Source: JASGCL01 sp965203915 (GTDB taxonomy: Bacteria; Pseudomonadota; Alphaproteobacteria; JASGCL01). Taken from it: a stretch of 64,000 nt of DNA. Made by a program: the position numbers and the translations under genes. Under the pieces are notes generated by a model. That model worked only from the letters and a program-made list of their open reading frames with translations, was not told the origin of the DNA and ran no database searches. Positions within the stretch are counted from its first letter, which is position 1. Every line of letters begins with the position of its first letter. The stretch is taken from NCBI GenBank assembly GCA_965203915.1, contig OZ241918.1, positions 1,488,001 to 1,552,000 of the forward strand. Reading direction: 5' to 3'. Shown one piece after another: positions 18,086-28,144 of this stretch.

Positions 18086-18637
18086 TTATTGTGCTCGGTT
18101 TTCAAACCATTCGTCTGATCTGCTTTTTGAATTAATCTGCCACAGCTCTTCAAAATTGGCACTATACTCCTTCGCCGTTTTTGCTTCGTTGGTTATAAAC
18201 ACGCAATTTTCGGCGTTGTTTTTGCTGGCGGCCTCGGTAAAATTGAACGAACCCGTCATAAACTTGTTGCCATCAACCACTATAAATTTGTTATGTTGAA
18301 TACGGTGTTTGCTGTTGACCTTAATATCAAACCCTTCCTCATGAAGTTGCGTAACGGTTGATGATTTTTGTGAGGCCTGTAATTTATCGGCCAAGATACG
18401 CAAACGAATTTTTTTGCGGTCAATATTTCTTATCGCCGCCGTTATATTTTTGTTGTTCAAAGAATAAATAGCAATATCAACCGTTTTGGTGGCGGATTGC
18501 AAAAATGCCACAACATGGTTTTCGCATTCAAGCGATGGCGAAAAATATGGTTTTACCTCGGCCCAACTATTATGTTGCACCGATAATGATAAAACCACCA
18601 TCCCGTATTTTACTAGAAAACGTACAAATTGCCTCAT
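18086..18637 (-). CDS. Exported phospholipase D-like nuclease (single HKD motif)
   Basis: A 183-residue protein with a signal peptide (about 1-26, ending NSWAE). One HxKxxxxD motif, HNKFIVVDGNKFMTGSFNFT (about residues 125-144), and an N-terminal VDIAIYSLNN strand match the small Nuc/PLD-like endonucleases that act as dimers. Convergent with the EEP gene at 17049, 32 bases between stops. Likely degrades DNA or RNA in the periplasm or outside. Confidence 0.87.
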   Translation of the reverse strand: MRQFVRFLVKYGMVVLSLSVQHNSWAEVKPYFSPSLECENHVVAFLQSATKTVDIAIYSLNNKNITAAIRNIDRKKIRLRILADKLQASQKSSTVTQLHEEGFDIKVNSKHRIQHNKFIVVDGNKFMTGSFNFTEAASKNNAENCVFITNEAKTAKEYSANFEELWQINSKSRSDEWFENRAQ

Positions 18638-18700
18638 CCAGGCAATTTAGCCCGATTCTATCAAAAATAGCAATATTAAATTTTTATAATATGAAAATTA

Positions 18701-19603
18701 TTATTTTTTATTTAACAATGTTATAAGAGAACTGGTGTCGAGCTTTTCTCTACCTTTAGTAGTTAATTCTTCATAAAATTTTTCTATCTGTTTTGTCACG
18801 GGCAAATCCACCCCCAAATTTTTTGCTTCATCCAAACATATCAGCAAATCCTTCACCATCCATTTTACTTGAAAGCCAAAATCAAATTTGCGTTGCAACA
18901 TGGTGGTGCCACGGTTGTTCATTTGCCAACTTTGCGCCGCGCCGCCCGTTATGACTTTTAACGCCTTCTCCATATCAATCCCCGCCTGCTCGCCCAAAAA
19001 AATTGCTTCTGATAATCCTTGCAACAAACCCGCGATCGCAACCTGGTTAACCATTTTTGTCAATTGCCCCGCCCCAGCCCCGCCAATAAGTTCTATAACC
19101 TTGCCGTAGCAACCCATCACAGGTTGCGCCTTATCAAAAATATCTTGGTCGCCCCCGACCATGATGCTCAAAATTCCTTTTTCGGCCCCTGCCTGCCCGC
19201 CAGATATCGGCGCGTCCAAAAAATGTAACCCGCCTTGCTTGGCGGTTTGATATAATATGCGCGCCAAACTGGCCGATGCCGTGGTGTGGTCGATGAATAT
19301 CGCACCTGGCTGCATGGCGGGAAAGGCAACATCGGCCACCGCCCTTACCGATGCATCATTGCCAAGGCATGCCAAAACAACATCGGCATTTTTTACCGCC
19401 ATGGTTATATCATCGGCCACCGTCAGGTTGGTTGGGGCTTTGCTGGATTCGGATGACATGGTGCTAAGCCATTTTTTGGCTACATCGGGGGTGCGATTAA
19501 AAACAACCACATCGCTTACCGTGGCTTCTGCCGCCTTCATCGCCAAATGGCGTGCCATGTTGCCCCCCATGACCCCCAACCCCAAAAATGCTACTTTGCG
19601 CAT
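18701..19603 (-). CDS. 3-hydroxyisobutyrate dehydrogenase-family oxidoreductase
   Basis: A 300-residue beta-hydroxyacid dehydrogenase: N-terminal Rossmann motif FLGLGVMGGNMARHLA, substrate motif DAPISGGQAGAEKG, and the catalytic Lys helix LTKMVNQVAIAGLLQGLSE. Substrates of this family include 3-hydroxyisobutyrate, tartronate semialdehyde and glyoxylate; the exact one cannot be assigned. Divergent from valS with an 88-base gap. Confidence 0.88.
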   Translation of the reverse strand: MRKVAFLGLGVMGGNMARHLAMKAAEATVSDVVVFNRTPDVAKKWLSTMSSESSKAPTNLTVADDITMAVKNADVVLACLGNDASVRAVADVAFPAMQPGAIFIDHTTASASLARILYQTAKQGGLHFLDAPISGGQAGAEKGILSIMVGGDQDIFDKAQPVMGCYGKVIELIGGAGAGQLTKMVNQVAIAGLLQGLSEAIFLGEQAGIDMEKALKVITGGAAQSWQMNNRGTTMLQRKFDFGFQVKWMVKDLLICLDEAKNLGVDLPVTKQIEKFYEELTTKGREKLDTSSLITLLNKK

Positions 19604-19691
19604 ATTGATTGCCTAGCAAAATAAAAATTGCTAGACAAGAATTAATAATAATATCAAAAGTAAGGCGACGCGCAAGAAATCTACTCACCAC

Positions 19692-22364
19692 ATGGATCAA
19701 AAAAATTTAGATAAAGTTTTTCATTTTGCCAACATCGAGCAAAATATTTACCAACGTTGGGAAGGGGCGGGGGCATTTCGCGCGCGCAACCCGCTGAAAC
19801 CGTTAAGCAACGCCCCTGCCTACACCATCATGATCCCGCCGCCCAATATTACGGGGTCGTTGCATATGGGGCATGCTTTGAATAATACTTTGCAAGATAT
19901 CTTGGTGCGGTATCACCGTTTGAAAAATTTTGAAACCCATTGGCAACCAGGCACCGACCATGCCTCCATCGCTACCCAACAGGTTGTGGAAAAAAAGCTA
20001 GCCTTGGAACAAACCACCCGTCATCAACTTGGTCGCGAGAAATTTTTAAAACGGGTTTGGGAGTGGAAAGCCGAATCGGGCGGCGTCATCACCCAACAAT
20101 TACGCCGCTTGGGCGCCAGCCCCGATTGGCACAGCGAACGCTTCACCATGGATGAGGGATTGTCAAAAGCCGTGAACAGATCCTTTGTCGAACTTTATAA
20201 CGCAGGGTTAATCTACAAAGCAAAACGTATGGTTAATTGGGATCCCAAAATGGAAACGGCTATATCCGACCTGGAGGTTGTTCCCACCCAAGTGCCCGGG
20301 AAATTATATTACCTTCGTTATCCGTTGGTGGCGGGCGGCGACATAACCATTGCCACCACGCGACCCGAAACATTGTTGGGCGACACCGCGGTGGCGGTGC
20401 ACCCCGACGACGAACGGTATCAACAATATATCGGCAAAAAAATTAAACAACCCATCACGGGGCGCGAATTAATAATTATCGCCGATGACATGGTTGAACG
20501 CACCGCGGGTTCGGGCGCGTTAAAGGTTACGCCAGCCGCCGACCCCAACGATTTTAAACTTTATCAAAAACATAAAATCCCGCTGATAGAAATTTTTGAT
20601 AAAAGCGGGCATTTGTTAACCACCAGCGATATTCCCGAAAAATACCAGGGCATGGAACGTTTCGCCGCGCGCAAAGAAATTGTTAAGGATTTGGAAGCCG
20701 CGGGAATATTAAGCAAGATAGAAGACATAACCCACACCGTGCCCTACGGCGACCGCGGTGGCGTGCCCGTGGAATATTTGTTAACCGAACAATGGTTTGT
20801 GAAGGCTGATGTGTTGGCGCCGCCCGCGCTTGACGCCGTCAAACAAGGAAAAATAAAATTCCTGCCAGAGGCTTGGGCCGCCGATTATTATCGCTGGCTA
20901 GAAAATATTGAACCATGGTGTATTTCGCGGCAATTATGGTGGGGGCATCGCATACCCGCTTTTTACGCGCCCGACGGAAAAATTTTTGTCGCCGAAGATA
21001 TAACAGCGGCAGAAAAATTGGCAAGCGAACATTACGGCACAGCAACAACCCTAACCCAAGATAGCGATGTGTTGGACACTTGGTTTTCGTCGGCCTTATG
21101 GCCATTTTCGACCCTGGGCTGGCCAGAAAAAACCGCCATGTTGCAACGCCATTACCCGACCAATGTGTTGGTGACGGGGTTTGATATTATTTTCTTTTGG
21201 GTGGCGCGCATGGTGATGATGGGTTTGTATTTCATGAAGGATATTCCCTTTGACACGGTTTATGTTCACCCCCTGGTGCGGGACGAGAAGGGACAAAAAA
21301 TGTCAAAGTCCAAAGGCAACATCATCGACCCGCTTGATTTAATCGACGAATTTGGCGCGGACGCAATACGCTTTACCCTCACCGCCCTTTCGTCGCCAGG
21401 GCGCGACATCAAATTGTCGCAAGACCGTATAAAAGGTTATCGCAATTTTATCACCAAATTATGGAACGCCGCAAGGTTTTGCGGGTTGTTGCTGGGCGAC
21501 AATATCGGCACCATAAAAATTTCCGCCACGCCGCCCGCCGCCCCCCTGAACCCCATCAATGGTTGGATGCTGCAAGAATTGGCGCAGGCTGTTAAGCAAT
21601 GCGAACAACATCTTGCCGATTACCGATTCGATTATTATGCCAATGGTTTGCACCATATGGTGTGGCACGAATTTTGTGATTGGTATTTGGAAATGATAAA
21701 ACCGATATTGCAAAATAAACAACATGAACATTACAACGAAACGGCTGAAACATTATTATTTGTTTTGCAACAGATATTAATTATCATGCACCCCGTCAGC
21801 CCGTTTGTTAGCGAAGAAATATATCAAACATTCTTCGCCCATGGTGATAAGGATCTCCTGTGCAACCAAGTTTGGCCCGATTGGCACAAGGATTATAATC
21901 ACCCTTCGCATAACTTGACCGTGGGGTTCAAAGAATTGGTGAGCAAGGTTCGATCCTTGCGCACCACGTTGGAGGTTGACGAAAAAACCTCCCTGCCGCT
22001 GCTGGGCCATAAGGCGGGCACGTGGATAGACTCGGTGATAGATTTGGCGGGCTTGGTGGCAACGGGCGAGGATGATCCCGCCAATAAAAAAACAATCGCT
22101 ATCCCCACTGGCAATGAAACCCATAGCACGCAATTTGTTGTTGGCTTGCCCGATGATTTGGACATGGGGTCGATGGCAAGCCTGCTTAAGAAAAAAATGG
22201 CGCAATTGGAAAAGGATATCAACATCACCAAACAAAAAACAGACAACCAAGAATTTATGAAACGCGCTAAACAAGAAATCAAGGATGAATTGCAAGAACG
22301 GTTAATCAAATTGACCACCGAACAAACATTAATATCGAGCGTGGAAAAAACTCTTTTTGCTTAA
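19692..22364 (+). CDS. valS: Valyl-tRNA synthetase
   Basis: An 890-residue class I aminoacyl-tRNA synthetase. HIGH-type motif PPPNITGSLHMGHAL (about residues 50-64), an editing CP1 domain with TTRPETLLGDTAVAVHP, the KMSKSKGNIIDP loop (about residues 536-547), a C-terminal anticodon-binding helical domain and the terminal coiled-coil arm (MASLLKKKMAQLEKDI). Normal length. Charges tRNA-Val and edits Thr. Confidence 0.97.
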   Translation: MDQKNLDKVFHFANIEQNIYQRWEGAGAFRARNPLKPLSNAPAYTIMIPPPNITGSLHMGHALNNTLQDILVRYHRLKNFETHWQPGTDHASIATQQVVEKKLALEQTTRHQLGREKFLKRVWEWKAESGGVITQQLRRLGASPDWHSERFTMDEGLSKAVNRSFVELYNAGLIYKAKRMVNWDPKMETAISDLEVVPTQVPGKLYYLRYPLVAGGDITIATTRPETLLGDTAVAVHPDDERYQQYIGKKIKQPITGRELIIIADDMVERTAGSGALKVTPAADPNDFKLYQKHKIPLIEIFDKSGHLLTTSDIPEKYQGMERFAARKEIVKDLEAAGILSKIEDITHTVPYGDRGGVPVEYLLTEQWFVKADVLAPPALDAVKQGKIKFLPEAWAADYYRWLENIEPWCISRQLWWGHRIPAFYAPDGKIFVAEDITAAEKLASEHYGTATTLTQDSDVLDTWFSSALWPFSTLGWPEKTAMLQRHYPTNVLVTGFDIIFFWVARMVMMGLYFMKDIPFDTVYVHPLVRDEKGQKMSKSKGNIIDPLDLIDEFGADAIRFTLTALSSPGRDIKLSQDRIKGYRNFITKLWNAARFCGLLLGDNIGTIKISATPPAAPLNPINGWMLQELAQAVKQCEQHLADYRFDYYANGLHHMVWHEFCDWYLEMIKPILQNKQHEHYNETAETLLFVLQQILIIMHPVSPFVSEEIYQTFFAHGDKDLLCNQVWPDWHKDYNHPSHNLTVGFKELVSKVRSLRTTLEVDEKTSLPLLGHKAGTWIDSVIDLAGLVATGEDDPANKKTIAIPTGNETHSTQFVVGLPDDLDMGSMASLLKKKMAQLEKDINITKQKTDNQEFMKRAKQEIKDELQERLIKLTTEQTLISSVEKTLFA

Positions 22365-22447
22365 GAAGCAAAAGTCATAATCATACTCGGTAATAAAAAT
22401 ATCGTGGAAAGATTCTTGCATAGCAAGCCTTAAGGTAAAAAAATGCC

Positions 22448-23428
22448 ATGCAAAATCCCAACGATAAAATCATTACCAGTGGTTTACCCAGCCAATATCA
22501 AGAATGGTTGTTGTATTTTTTAGAAGCCTGCGTCGCCGAACGCGGCCTGGCGCCATTAAGCCTGGCGGCCTATCGCGATGATGTTTTACAATTTTTATTT
22601 TATATTGATAAAAAAAAATATCCGCTGGCGGAGCTAAGCCCCGACCAAGCAAAAGATTATTTAGGCTGGCTGGTCGCGCAACAAAATATCGGCAAAACCA
22701 GCCAAGCCAGAAAATTATCCGCCCTGCGCCAATTTTATAATTTTTTATGGCGTGAAAAATACGTGGCCAGCGATCCCTTTGCTGACATCAAAAACCCGAA
22801 GGTGCCACGCGCCCTGCCCAAATTGTTGTCTGTCGAAGATGTCAACAAATTGCTAACCGCGATTGATAATTTGCAAAAAAAGGAGCAGGTGCGATTAAAA
22901 GCCATGATTGAATTGCTTTATGCCGCGGGGTTGCGCATATCCGAAATGTTGTCGCTGCCCTTGACCGCGGTTGATACCGAAAAAAAAATTATTCGCGTCA
23001 TGGGCAAGGGTGCGAAAGAAAGACTAACCATCATCAACAACAACGCGGCCGATGCTTTGAACGATTACCTGGCAATACGCGATCTGTTTCTAGCCAAGGA
23101 CAAAACTTCGCCGTTCCTATTTCCATCGTCGGGCGGGCGCGGCGCGGTGAGCGCGTCGGGTCATTTTACCAGGCAACGTTTTTCACAATTATTAAAGGAC
23201 CTAGCCGAGGCGGCAAATGTAAATAAAAAAAATATCAGTCCGCACGTGTTGCGTCATGCCTTTGCTTGCCACCTCTTGGCGGGGGGGGTTGATGTAAGGT
23301 CTCTACAAATTTTGCTTGGCCACAGCCACATCGCCACCACCGAAATTTACACGCATCTTGAATTTGCACATAAGAAAAAATTGGTGCTGGAGAAGCACCC
23401 GCTAAGTCGCAACCCACTCAAATCTTAA
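22448..23428 (+). CDS. xerD: Xer-family tyrosine recombinase (XerD-like)
   Basis: A 326-residue site-specific recombinase for chromosome dimer resolution at dif. The N-terminal SAM-like core-binding domain shows SARKLSALRQFYNFLWREKY-like helices; the catalytic domain holds R in AAGLRISEM, K in GKGAKERL, HxxR in SPHVLRHAFA, H in LLGHSHIATTEIYTH and the nucleophile Tyr in that same motif. XerC versus XerD cannot be settled without comparison; XerD is favoured by overall look. The gene has no adjoining mobile element, which supports a housekeeping role. Confidence 0.88.
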   Translation: MQNPNDKIITSGLPSQYQEWLLYFLEACVAERGLAPLSLAAYRDDVLQFLFYIDKKKYPLAELSPDQAKDYLGWLVAQQNIGKTSQARKLSALRQFYNFLWREKYVASDPFADIKNPKVPRALPKLLSVEDVNKLLTAIDNLQKKEQVRLKAMIELLYAAGLRISEMLSLPLTAVDTEKKIIRVMGKGAKERLTIINNNAADALNDYLAIRDLFLAKDKTSPFLFPSSGGRGAVSASGHFTRQRFSQLLKDLAEAANVNKKNISPHVLRHAFACHLLAGGVDVRSLQILLGHSHIATTEIYTHLEFAHKKKLVLEKHPLSRNPLKS

Positions 23429-23434
23429 TCGGGT

Positions 23435-24886
23435 TTAATCGGTTTTTTTAAAATCGAGCGATAAAGAATTAATGCAATAACGCATGCCCGTTGGTTTTGG
23501 CCCGTCGGGAAAAACATGGCCAAGGTGCGCCCCGCAAGCCTTGCAAAGCACTTCTATCCGTTTCATAAAAAAACTATCGTCTGCTTTTTCATCCACCATG
23601 CCTTTTTCTGGGCCTTGGAATGGTTGGGTAAAACTTGGCCAGCCCGTTCCCGAATCAAACTTGTCATTCGATTCAAAAACCTCCGCGCCGCAACAACGGC
23701 AACAATACATCCCCTCCTCATAATGGTCATGATACTGCCCTGTGAAGGGACGCTCGGTGCCCCGCTCCCGCGTGACATGGTAGACATCGGGCGGCAAAGT
23801 TTCTCGCCAATTTTTTTTAACATGCTTCATGGTGCCAGTATAAAGCCGCTGCTTGATAAATGCAATCAATTTAGGGTCGGCGGTGATATTAAGCGGCAAG
23901 GTTAAAACTTGGCGCGCAAATTTTTCTGGCAAACGCATCATATCTTTTTCGGTGGTGATAAGGCGCGCATTATTTTTTTGCGCCAAGTCTTTCAGCATGG
24001 TTATATCGCGCGGTGAAACATCGGCATGGTCGGAAAATTTTTTCCGCGCCACAACATGGCCACGCATTTTTTCTAAGGCTTTGAAAAAACTATCGGGCCG
24101 CGCAATACCCGCGAAGGCCACCAATTTTTCAGCAGGAGCAAAACTTGCCTGGTAAGTTTTTTGTAACACAAACACGGGCGTCGCAATGATATTCCATGTT
24201 TTTTTTGTAAAAAACTTATCGCGCAATAACAAAATAGCCGCGGGTGGGCGATAGCGATTTTTTAAGGATCTGCATAAAAATTGGCGTAGCGGCCCCATGG
24301 GCAGGGGCAAGCGATTGCCCAAATAAAAATCGGCCTGCAGGGTAAGCAAAGTCAGGGTGGGTTGAAAACTATAATCTTCAAACCCATCATCGGCAATAAT
24401 GATTTCATATTTTTTTTTGGCGCGTAATTGTTCAATCAAAGCCAAACCCGCAGGACGATTTTTGCATAAAACAACATCACCGCCCTGGGCGTGGAGCAAA
24501 GCTTCATCCATGACATCAATATTTTTTGTATCTTTTTCTATCAAACATGCGTCCCCCGCCCCCAATATTTTTTGCGACCATTTTTTCTTATAATTTTTTA
24601 CCAACACCACGCTGTTCGGTAAATAATGCCGCAACATGGCGACCACGGGGGTTTTGCCGCCGCCGCCCACCACGATATTGCCCACCAATAATATCGGCAA
24701 GTCGGTCGGGGCATCGCGCGGGGTTTTGCTACGTTGCCATTTGCCCCGCGCCCAACGCGCCCATTGCCAAACAACCGCGGGCAGCAATGTTATCGCCAGC
24801 CACAGCGGCGCACCACCCCAAAAAATAATTTTTTTGTAGGAAGATAGATAACGAGGATTCTGCCACCATAAAAGCATTTTGTTCAC
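23435..24886 (-). CDS. lpxK: LpxK-MsrB fusion: lipid A 4'-kinase joined to methionine-R-sulfoxide reductase
   Basis: A single 483-codon frame with two complete domains. Residues 1 to about 350 are tetraacyldisaccharide 4'-kinase: an N-terminal membrane helix, the P-loop VGNIVVGGGGKTPV, DDGFEDYSFQPTL, RLPLPMGPLRQF, and TTEKDMMRLP. Residues 353-483 are a full MsrB: YHVTRERGTERPFTG, zinc Cys pairs in CCRCCG and CKACGAHLGHVFPDGP, FDSGTGWPSF, and the catalytic Cys in RYCINS. The MsrB part starts with an ATG at 23830 but no Shine-Dalgarno is seen before it, so it is probably made as a fusion. LpxK is an inner membrane protein facing the cytosol, so the reductase would be membrane-tethered. Confidence 0.9.
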   Translation of the reverse strand: MNKMLLWWQNPRYLSSYKKIIFWGGAPLWLAITLLPAVVWQWARWARGKWQRSKTPRDAPTDLPILLVGNIVVGGGGKTPVVAMLRHYLPNSVVLVKNYKKKWSQKILGAGDACLIEKDTKNIDVMDEALLHAQGGDVVLCKNRPAGLALIEQLRAKKKYEIIIADDGFEDYSFQPTLTLLTLQADFYLGNRLPLPMGPLRQFLCRSLKNRYRPPAAILLLRDKFFTKKTWNIIATPVFVLQKTYQASFAPAEKLVAFAGIARPDSFFKALEKMRGHVVARKKFSDHADVSPRDITMLKDLAQKNNARLITTEKDMMRLPEKFARQVLTLPLNITADPKLIAFIKQRLYTGTMKHVKKNWRETLPPDVYHVTRERGTERPFTGQYHDHYEEGMYCCRCCGAEVFESNDKFDSGTGWPSFTQPFQGPEKGMVDEKADDSFFMKRIEVLCKACGAHLGHVFPDGPKPTGMRYCINSLSLDFKKTD

Positions 24887-24944
24887 ACGATTGCTGTTTT
24901 TAAATTAACGAATGGTTCTTGCAAAAAACCTGCCCCACCCTTTA

Positions 24945-26297
24945 TCAAATTTTTTTGCTAAAAGTTTTCATGAAGGTTTTTTCCAATTGTTGGGTTATTT
25001 TCTTTATCACCGCGCCATCCTTGACTTGCCAATTTTTTGCCTTGCGGGCAATGTCTTGGCGTTGGCTTGGCGTTAATTTCCTGAACCAAATAATTTTTTT
25101 GTAAATGGCATTGATATCATGCGCACGCCAAGTCAAACCCCGTTTATCGGTATCATGATAAATATCATAGGCATTATTAACATGTTTGCCATGCAGGACA
25201 AATCCACCTTGGTCCAATGCTTCTTTCGGGTTATGGCCACCGCGCCGCACCCACGACCCGCCAAGCAACACCAACGGGCAAAGGGAATAAAGACTGGTCA
25301 AATGACCAAAGGCCGAAACCTGCAAAAAATCTTGCTTGGTTAATTTGTTTTCTTGGGTGCGCGCCTTAAACGATGTTGTCCAAACATGGCGCGCGGGGTG
25401 GCGCGGCACAATGATGGTGAAAAAATATTTTTTTAATTCAGGAAATTTTTTATAAAGTTTCAACATTATTTTTTCTTCCCCTGGGTGCAGGCAAGCAAAC
25501 AGCAAGGGGTATTTTTCTTGGGGTATGGTTTTTTTATAAAAATTAATCATCTCTTTGTCGGGATCCTCGGTTTGTTTAAATAATTTTAAATTGCCATGGT
25601 AAAAAACGGGCTTACCAGCTAGCTGGCTTAAATAATATTGTGCCCGCGCTGATTGCGCCCAAAGCAAAGCAAAATTGGAAAAGATAATTTTACGCCAAAA
25701 ATAAAACAAATGAAAAAACAAAAAACTTTTGCGGCTTATGCGGCCATTTAATAAAAAGGATGGAATTTTATGAACCGCCAACCACAGGGCGCGGCGCGGT
25801 AAAAAATCCGATTCAACCAAGAAAAAAACATCGGGGCGTAATTGTTGCCACCGACGGTTAAGCAGCCACAGGTTATCAAACGGGCTAAGCGATAAATGAA
25901 AATTGTTGGCGGGAAATATCTTGACCAAAAATGATTTCAGGGCCTGGCGTGCCGATGGCGATTGACAGGTGATGACAAAAAAAACATCGGAACGAAAAAT
26001 ATTTTTTTGCAATTCGGTCATGAGCAAGGAAACCGATAGGGTTTCGCCCAGCGACGGCGCGTGCAACCACACCATCTTTTTTCTTTTAACATGGCTGGAT
26101 GCTTTGCCATTCATCATGGCGGTTAGGGCACGGGGGTTGACGCCAAAACCAAATCGTTCTTTGTATTCGGCGAAGGATTCGCGTTTTGTCAGCACCCTGA
26201 TGCCCGCCACCACCAACCACGCCAGCAACAACACGGCATCAACCGCCAATGCCACGCCATAATACAGCCAGAGCAAAGCAGAAGAATATTTTTTCAT
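24945..26297 (-). CDS. waaA: 3-deoxy-D-manno-octulosonic acid (Kdo) transferase
   Basis: A 450-residue inner membrane glycosyltransferase that adds Kdo to lipid IVA. An N-terminal helix (LLWLYYGVALAVDAVLLLAW) is followed by WLHAPSLGETLSVSLL (the GE catalytic Glu), the FFLVESDFLP segment, FLLNGRIS, HPGEEKIML, and GGSWVRRGGHNPKEAL. It lies between msbA and lpxK on the same strand, the usual lipid A cluster, 58 bases before lpxK. Normal length. Confidence 0.93.
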   Translation of the reverse strand: MKKYSSALLWLYYGVALAVDAVLLLAWLVVAGIRVLTKRESFAEYKERFGFGVNPRALTAMMNGKASSHVKRKKMVWLHAPSLGETLSVSLLMTELQKNIFRSDVFFVITCQSPSARQALKSFLVKIFPANNFHLSLSPFDNLWLLNRRWQQLRPDVFFLVESDFLPRRALWLAVHKIPSFLLNGRISRKSFLFFHLFYFWRKIIFSNFALLWAQSARAQYYLSQLAGKPVFYHGNLKLFKQTEDPDKEMINFYKKTIPQEKYPLLFACLHPGEEKIMLKLYKKFPELKKYFFTIIVPRHPARHVWTTSFKARTQENKLTKQDFLQVSAFGHLTSLYSLCPLVLLGGSWVRRGGHNPKEALDQGGFVLHGKHVNNAYDIYHDTDKRGLTWRAHDINAIYKKIIWFRKLTPSQRQDIARKAKNWQVKDGAVIKKITQQLEKTFMKTFSKKI

Positions 26298-26374
26298 GAT
26301 AGATTTGGTCAGAGAAATGTTGTGAAGAAAATTTAAGGGGGAGGATGATAAAAAGGGTTTAAAAAATTGTTAAC

Positions 26375-28144
26375 TTAGATTGTCTCATTATCTATTAATT
26401 GTTCGCGTGCTAATTCGGCATAAAGTCCATTTTGCTTCATCAATTCGTTGTGATCACCCTGTTCACAAACCTTGCCCTTATCCAACACCAATATCATGTC
26501 GGCCATGCGCACCGTCGCCAAACGGTGAGCAATAATAAGTGCGGTGCGATTTTTTAACAATTCTTGCCATGTTTTTTGTAACGATTTTTCTGTTTTGGCA
26601 TCAAGCGCCGAAGTTACTTCATCAAGCAAAATAATCGGCGCGTCCTTTAAAAATGCCCGCGCTAGTGACACGCGTTGTTTTTGCCCCCCCGATAAAGCAT
26701 TGCCCAATTCACCCACGCGCGTTTGGAAACCACGTGGCAATTGGTTAATAAAGTTAAAGGCTTCGGCACGTCCCGCTGCTTGCTTCACCCTTGCTTCATC
26801 GGCTGACATGTCACCAACCCAAATGTTATCATAAACATTTACATCAAACAACCCTTGTTCCTGACTAACCAGTGCAATTTTTTTTCGTAAGGATTGCAAA
26901 GAACATTTTTTTATATCTTGGCCATCTATCAATATCCTGCCCGAGGTTAATTCATAAAGCCGCGGTATCAAATTCATCAGGGTCGATTTACCCGCGCCCG
27001 ATGCCCCCACCAAAGCAACCGTTTTGCCACCCGCAATGGTTAGGGAAAGATTTTTAAAAACCACCGAACCGTCGGGGTAAGCAAACGTGGCTTTATCAAA
27101 CACTATGTTGCCATTTTTTATAACCAAGTCCTTGCCCTGCGCGACGGGTTTCCTTTTGGCTTCGGTATCCAACAGGTGAAAAATTCTTTCCAACGCGGGC
27201 ACGGCGTCGTTTATATTGCCCGTCACCCCCGTTAGGGCGCGAATGGGGCCAAAGGCCAACATCAAGGTAACCAAGTAGCTAGTAAATTGCCCCTGGGTCA
27301 TGATGCCATGGGCGATGCTATAACCCGCCATGCCCAGGGTGATAAAATAAATAATACCCAAAATGATATTGGTCGATGGGTTGGACCAAGCCTTCATCAA
27401 GCCTGATTTTTTCGCGGTGCGGCTGTTATCGGCAAATGATTTGTTGACCCGCGCCCTTTGCCATGCCTCCAACCCATAGGCCCTGACATGTTTGGCACCC
27501 TTCAAACTATCATCCAACACCGCCACCATGTCGCCCGTTTGCAATTGTTGACGCAAGGATAATTCTCTAATCCTCTTCCCCAAAATTTTAAGCGGCACAG
27601 CAAACAAGGGAAAGGACACAACAATAATAAGCGTCATGAGCCAGTTGTAAGTGAAAAGCAATCCTATCAAAAAAACAAAGGTTAAAAAATCTTTGCCAAG
27701 GTTCACCAGCAGGTTGCCCAAATTGCCTATGACAATATTCACATCGTTGGTGAAGCGCGATATTTCTTTGGCGGTTCCCTCCACCGATAGCAATTCGAGT
27801 GGTTTGGTTTGCAGGGCGGAGAATATTTCTCGCCTTAGCGATTCAATAATATGGGTGCTGATACGTTGCAGCAAAACGGTTTGTCCCAACAAGGCAAAAC
27901 CCCGCACCAACGACGCCACAAAAAAACCAGCCCCCACCCACAATAAATAAGACAGGTCTTGCTGCTCGGCCATTTTTATACCCTTATCGATGGCTGGCTC
28001 AACCAATTTGGCTATGGCCGCGGTTGAAAGCCCCGTCACAATCATCAACAAAATAATCAGCGGGTAATGCCAGCGATAATGAAAAAGGTAATCACGCCAA
28101 AGCTTGAGGAGGAGGGCGATATCTTTCTTAAAAATATTTTTCAT
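26375..28144 (-). CDS. msbA: Lipid A export ABC transporter, MsbA type
   Basis: A 589-residue half-transporter: six membrane helices in residues 1-310, then an ATPase domain with Walker A GASGAGKSTL, Q-loop VSQEQGLFDV, signature ALSGGQKQRVSLARAF, Walker B IILLDEVTSALD and H-loop IIAHRLATV. Position directly upstream of waaA and lpxK supports the role of flipping lipid A across the inner membrane rather than multidrug export. Confidence 0.9.
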   Translation of the reverse strand: MKNIFKKDIALLLKLWRDYLFHYRWHYPLIILLMIVTGLSTAAIAKLVEPAIDKGIKMAEQQDLSYLLWVGAGFFVASLVRGFALLGQTVLLQRISTHIIESLRREIFSALQTKPLELLSVEGTAKEISRFTNDVNIVIGNLGNLLVNLGKDFLTFVFLIGLLFTYNWLMTLIIVVSFPLFAVPLKILGKRIRELSLRQQLQTGDMVAVLDDSLKGAKHVRAYGLEAWQRARVNKSFADNSRTAKKSGLMKAWSNPSTNIILGIIYFITLGMAGYSIAHGIMTQGQFTSYLVTLMLAFGPIRALTGVTGNINDAVPALERIFHLLDTEAKRKPVAQGKDLVIKNGNIVFDKATFAYPDGSVVFKNLSLTIAGGKTVALVGASGAGKSTLMNLIPRLYELTSGRILIDGQDIKKCSLQSLRKKIALVSQEQGLFDVNVYDNIWVGDMSADEARVKQAAGRAEAFNFINQLPRGFQTRVGELGNALSGGQKQRVSLARAFLKDAPIILLDEVTSALDAKTEKSLQKTWQELLKNRTALIIAHRLATVRMADMILVLDKGKVCEQGDHNELMKQNGLYAELAREQLIDNETI

